DNA from: Candidatus Woesearchaeota archaeon
Lineage (GTDB): Archaea > Nanobdellota > Nanobdellia > SCGC-AAA011-G17 > JACPNG01
NCBI GenBank assembly: GCA_017609525.1
Contig: JAFCDT010000017.1
Coordinates: 1 to 33,388 of the forward strand
Direction: 5' to 3'
DNA: 33,388 bases
A program made the position numbers and the translations under genes. The notes under the pieces are model-generated. The model had not been told where the DNA came from. It did no database searches and saw only the letters and a program-made list of their open reading frames with translations. This document shows positions 31,269-33,388 of this stretch, in pieces (the stretch's first letter is position 1; every line of letters begins with the position of its first letter).

Positions 31269-31337
31269 TGTACTAATGTCCGAAGTTTAAATGACAAAAT
31301 CCGAAGACCGCATCAAATAAATTCTTCCATTAGTACA
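31269..31337. repeat. Structured repeat unit B (69 nt)
   Basis: Bounded by TGTACTAATG (31269-31278) and its exact reverse complement CATTAGTACA (31328-31337). Seven nt separate it from unit A. The two arm differences from unit A are matched by the two opposite-arm differences. Confidence 0.8.
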
Positions 31338-31358
31338 TCAAATTAAACACTTTTTAGG

Positions 31359-31367
31359 TATTTAAAG
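31359..31367 (-). promoter_or_regulatory. TATA box of the candidate tandem RNA
   Basis: Minus strand CTTTAAATA centred 26 nt before 31337. The same spacing places transcription starts at the ATG of most genes in this window, so the match to the repeat edge is notable. Confidence 0.4.
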
Positions 31368-31402
31368 CTTTTGTTTTAACTTTAGAGGGTATAAAAAAAC
31401 CT

Positions 31403-32557
31403 CTAAATTCCCCCTTCCTGCCTTAAAATCTCTGCTTTATCAGTCTTTTCCCAACTAAAATCATCTCTGCCAAAATGCCCATATGCTGCAGTTTTCTTAT
31501 ATATTGGTCTTCTTAGATCTAGGTGTTTAATGATTTCAGATGGTTTTAATGGGAAATGTTTTCTAACTAATTCCTCTATCTTCTCTTCTGGAACCTTATT
31601 TGTACCAAAGGTATTAACCAAGACAGATACTGGGTCTGCTATTCCAATACAATATGCCAATTGGATTTCGCACCTATCAGCCAAACCACTAGCAACAATG
31701 TTTTTAGCAATATACCTTGCAGCATAAGCTCCACTTCTGTCAACCTTGCTTGGATCTTTTCCAGAAAAACATCCACCTCCGTGAGAACCAACTCCACCAT
31801 AGGTATCTACGATTATCTTTCTTCCTGTTAATCCTGCATCAGCTACAGGACCGCCAAGAACGAATCTACCAGTACCATTGACAAAATATTTTGTGTTCTC
31901 ATCTAGCCATTCTCCGCAAACAGGCTTAATAACCTTTTCAATAATTTCAGATCTAAGTTGTTCATCTGAAACCTCTGGTGAATGTTGAGCAGCAATAACC
32001 ACATTATTAATTCTTTTTGGTTTTCCTTCCTCATATTCTATGGTTACTTGAGATTTACCGTCTGGTCTTAGGTATGGTAATTCTTTATTTCTCCTTACTT
32101 CTGTAAGTTTCATTGTCAATTTATTAGCCAACATTATTGGTAAAGGCATTAATTCAGGAGTCTCATTGCTTGCATAACCAAACATCATTCCCTGGTCTCC
32201 TGCACCTTGCTCATGATCTGTCGTTTCATTAACACCTTGTGCAATGTCCCTGCTCTGTTCAGACAAGGAAACCAAAACTCCGCAACCATCAGCATCAAAT
32301 CCATACTCTGGTTCATCATATCCTATTTCTTTGATAGTATCTCTCACAACCTTTTGCACATCAACATATGCATTAGTTGTTATTTCTCCTATAACCAACA
32401 CAATTCCAGTCTTAGTCGCACATTCACACGCAACCCTCGCGTTTGGGTCTTTTTCATAAATTGCATCCAGTATTGCGTCTGAAACTTTGTCCATCATCTT
32501 ATCTGGATGACCTTCAGTAACGCTCTCTGATGTGAATAGATATTTTCCGTTTTTCAT
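31403..32557 (-). CDS. metK: S-adenosylmethionine synthetase, bacterial type
   Basis: A 384-residue MetK of the bacterial/eukaryotic family: [20 protein letters not shown] near the N-terminus (ATP/Met-binding His), [13 protein letters not shown], and [26 protein letters not shown] with the phosphate-binding Lys residues. It makes AdoMet from methionine and ATP. Most archaea use a distant archaeal-type MAT, so this looks like a transferred gene or a lineage that replaced it. ATG 32557 is chosen because GGAGG lies 9 nt upstream; an in-frame TTG at 32566 is too close to that site. A leader of about 37 nt follows the TATA box. Confidence 0.93.
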   Translation of the reverse strand: MKNGKYLFTSESVTEGHPDKMMDKVSDAILDAIYEKDPNARVACECATKTGIVLVIGEITTNAYVDVQKVVRDTIKEIGYDEPEYGFDADGCGVLVSLSEQSRDIAQGVNETTDHEQGAGDQGMMFGYASNETPELMPLPIMLANKLTMKLTEVRRNKELPYLRPDGKSQVTIEYEEGKPKRINNVVIAAQHSPEVSDEQLRSEIIEKVIKPVCGEWLDENTKYFVNGTGRFVLGGPVADAGLTGRKIIVDTYGGVGSHGGGCFSGKDPSKVDRSGAYAARYIAKNIVASGLADRCEIQLAYCIGIADPVSVLVNTFGTNKVPEEKIEELVRKHFPLKPSEIIKHLDLRRPIYKKTAAYGHFGRDDFSWEKTDKAEILRQEGGI

Positions 32558-32610
32558 TTCAATCAACCTCCATATAGATTCCTTAATTTCATTAAAATCT
32601 GAATTTGTTT

Positions 32611-32623
32611 CTTTTATATAATT
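32611..32623 (-). promoter_or_regulatory. TATA box of metK
   Basis: Minus strand AATTATATAAAAG; predicted start near 32591, leaving a leader of about 34-37 nt with GGAGG. No riboswitch-like structure is evident in that short leader. Confidence 0.45.
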
Positions 32624-32674
32624 GCTTGAAAGAAATATTCTTATTGGAATAAAATTTTCACACTATGAGTAGTG

Positions 32675-33217
32675 TCACTTAAAACCTTTTAAGATCATAT
32701 CAGTTTTAGTTATAACTCCCCTTATCCTTCCTTTATCACTTACAAGGATTAAACCAAAATATTTCAAAAGATTTGTTATTACTTCTACCGTAGTTGTTAA
32801 AGAGACAGTCGGAGGAGCATCTTCCATTATTTCTTTTATTTTATCCTTCATGCCCTTTTTTTGTTTTATGGCTTCTAATATTGTTGCTTCAGATACCAGA
32901 CCAATTGGTTGCTTATCAACTACTGGCAACCTGGAGATGCCATATTTCTTTATTTTTGCAATTGCTTCTTTTAATGTGTCGTTTGGAGATAGTGGAATAA
33001 CCTTCTTATTCATAATGTCCCGTGCTTTCAAAGCTTTTTTTTCCAACAATGTTTCCAATGCATCAAATATCTTTTTTGCTTTAGTATAGGTGGGATCAAT
33101 TTTTTGAGATTCTACTTTAGCAATAAGTGATTGTGAAACATCTGCAGCTTTAGCTAGCTGTATTTGAGTCAATCCCGATCTTTTTCTTAATACTTTTATT
33201 TCACTTATGTCTCTCAT
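32675..33217 (-). CDS. XRE-type HTH regulator with tandem CBS domains
   Basis: A 180-residue archaeal regulator. Residues about 5-60 are an XRE helix-turn-helix (LRKRSGLTQIQLAKAADVSQS, then LIAKVESQKIDPTY). Residues about 65-180 are two CBS domains (ARDIMNKKVIPLSPNDTLKEA and KIKEIMEDAPPTVSLTTTVEV), which usually bind adenine nucleotides or AdoMet. It probably senses a nucleotide signal and controls nearby genes. Its own promoter has a palindrome across the TATA box, and the divergent sugar dehydrogenase promoter does too. It starts at ATG 33217 with no leader. Confidence 0.86.
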   Translation of the reverse strand: MRDISEIKVLRKRSGLTQIQLAKAADVSQSLIAKVESQKIDPTYTKAKKIFDALETLLEKKALKARDIMNKKVIPLSPNDTLKEAIAKIKKYGISRLPVVDKQPIGLVSEATILEAIKQKKGMKDKIKEIMEDAPPTVSLTTTVEVITNLLKYFGLILVSDKGRIRGVITKTDMILKGFK

Positions 33218-33227
33218 TATCTTAGAA

Positions 33228-33256
33228 AAGAATAATTTATTTATAAATTTATTCTT
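33228..33256. promoter_or_regulatory. Palindrome over the TATA box of the XRE-CBS gene
   Basis: AAGAATAA (33228-33235) and TTATTCTT (33249-33256) are exact complements around a 13-nt centre that contains the TATA tract TTTATAAAT. A direct repeat CTTAGAA also flanks it (33221-33227, 33257-33263). This is a likely operator for repression, perhaps by the XRE protein itself. Confidence 0.5.
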
Positions 33257-33312
33257 CTTAGAATATAATGCCCAACAATACCTTTACATTTATTATATGT
33301 TTTTTAACTTAG

Positions 33313-33333
33313 TCAAGTTTATATAATACTTGA
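33313..33333. promoter_or_regulatory. Palindrome over the TATA box of the sugar dehydrogenase gene
   Basis: TCAAGT (33313-33318) and ACTTGA (33328-33333) are exact complements around TTATATAAT, the TATA box placed about 27 nt before ATG 33351. A regulator bound here would block TBP. The arm sequence differs from the XRE-gene palindrome. Confidence 0.45.
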
Positions 33334-33350
33334 TGTTTATGTGACTTAAA

Positions 33351-33388
33351 ATGGCAGACATTGGAATAGTTGGTTATGGCTTTGTAGG
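33351..33388 (+). CDS. UDP-sugar dehydrogenase, N-terminal fragment
   Basis: Only 12 full codons are visible (MADIGIVGYGFV, then GG). They form the beta-alpha start of a Rossmann fold with G-x-G-x-x-G, as in UDP-glucose or UDP-N-acetylmannosamine dehydrogenases, whose N-termini read very similarly. Those enzymes make sugar acids for surface glycans. Other NAD(P)-dependent dehydrogenases of the same fold remain possible because so little is visible. Confidence 0.5.
   Translation, partial: MADIGIVGYGFV

Larger units (their letters stand above)
31193..31337 (-). ncRNA. Candidate tandem structured RNA, undescribed
   Basis: Two 69-nt units with 10-bp closing stems and a conserved core. On the minus strand each unit contains two cUUCGg sequences, one able to form a UC(UUCG)GA tetraloop hairpin, and the closing stem can be extended by GAAG/CTTC in unit B and GGAG/CTTC (one G-U) in unit A. 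The minus strand is favoured because a TATA box (31359-31367) lies about 26 nt before the outer edge, at which the RNA would begin GUACUAAUGG. The region lies between convergent genes (P-type ATPase and metK). No known family is recognised; expression is inferred, not shown. Confidence 0.5.

Noticed and set aside
31193-31337. CRISPR array
   Set aside because: Only two units, similar along their whole length rather than identical repeats with unrelated spacers, and no cas genes nearby.
31193-31402. SAM riboswitch for metK
   Set aside because: The repeats lie downstream of the metK stop, not in its 5' leader, and I see no known SAM-aptamer motif.

Overview
The window is an AT-rich, gene-dense archaeal chromosome segment. 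Archaeal markers are an exosome operon (Rrp4, Rrp41, Rrp42), RNase P proteins Rnp2 and Rnp3, proteasome alpha subunit, SBDS, RNA polymerase subunit K, archaeal-type TrpRS and PheRS, SecE/Spt5, TrmB and TATA-box promoters. Short proteins, minimal spacing, form III RuBisCO with a ribose-1,5-bisphosphate isomerase, and many small Cys-rich or membrane-anchored proteins suggest a DPANN archaeon of the Woesearchaeota/Pacearchaeota type. That placement is inferred from gene content; no phylogeny was run.

Layout. 1-1755 (-): a SpoIIM-like membrane protein followed by two membrane-anchored exported proteins, one frameshifted and one cut by the window edge. 1871-5044 (+): ribose-1,5-bisphosphate isomerase, a HAD phosphatase, an 8-Cys membrane protein and RuBisCO, which together look like the lower part of the archaeal AMP/nucleoside salvage route; a second HAD protein converges on it. 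5766-8170: small Cys proteins and a tightly overlapping cassette of aspartyl-protease-like protein, RimK-type ligase and a 49-aa Cys protein. 8253-14746 (+): RNase P proteins, psmA, SBDS and the exosome genes running into rpoK, enolase and rpsB. 14761-18505 (-): rpl11, spt5, secE, an unknown gene, ftsZ and an FKBP isomerase. 18592-21348 (+): a small unknown gene and an ABC exporter with a frameshifted permease. 21406-28463 (+ mostly): trpS, a TrmB regulator, pheS-pheT, a convergent alkyltransferase, a sugar-nucleotidyltransferase, a truncated dph2 and two small proteins. 28602-33388: a P2A-type calcium ATPase, a tandem structured repeat, bacterial-type metK, an XRE-CBS regulator and the start of a UDP-sugar dehydrogenase.

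Most transcription units carry a TATA box centred about 25-30 nt before the start codon, which predicts leaderless mRNAs. Only a few genes (metK, trpS, trmB and internal operon genes such as psmA and rrp4) have Shine-Dalgarno leaders.

The most interesting signal is the intergenic region 31193-31337. Two 69-nt units share a sequence core and have 10-bp terminal stems that differ by two fully compensatory base-pair changes. A minus-strand TATA box sits at the right distance to start an RNA at the outer edge of the array. This is a good candidate for an undescribed structured RNA. Several core genes are also damaged: rrp41 is split and lacks about 27 residues including the expected phosphate-binding arginines, dph2 stops after its first iron-sulfur motif, and two other genes carry frameshifts. 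These could be real reductions or assembly errors, and reads would decide.
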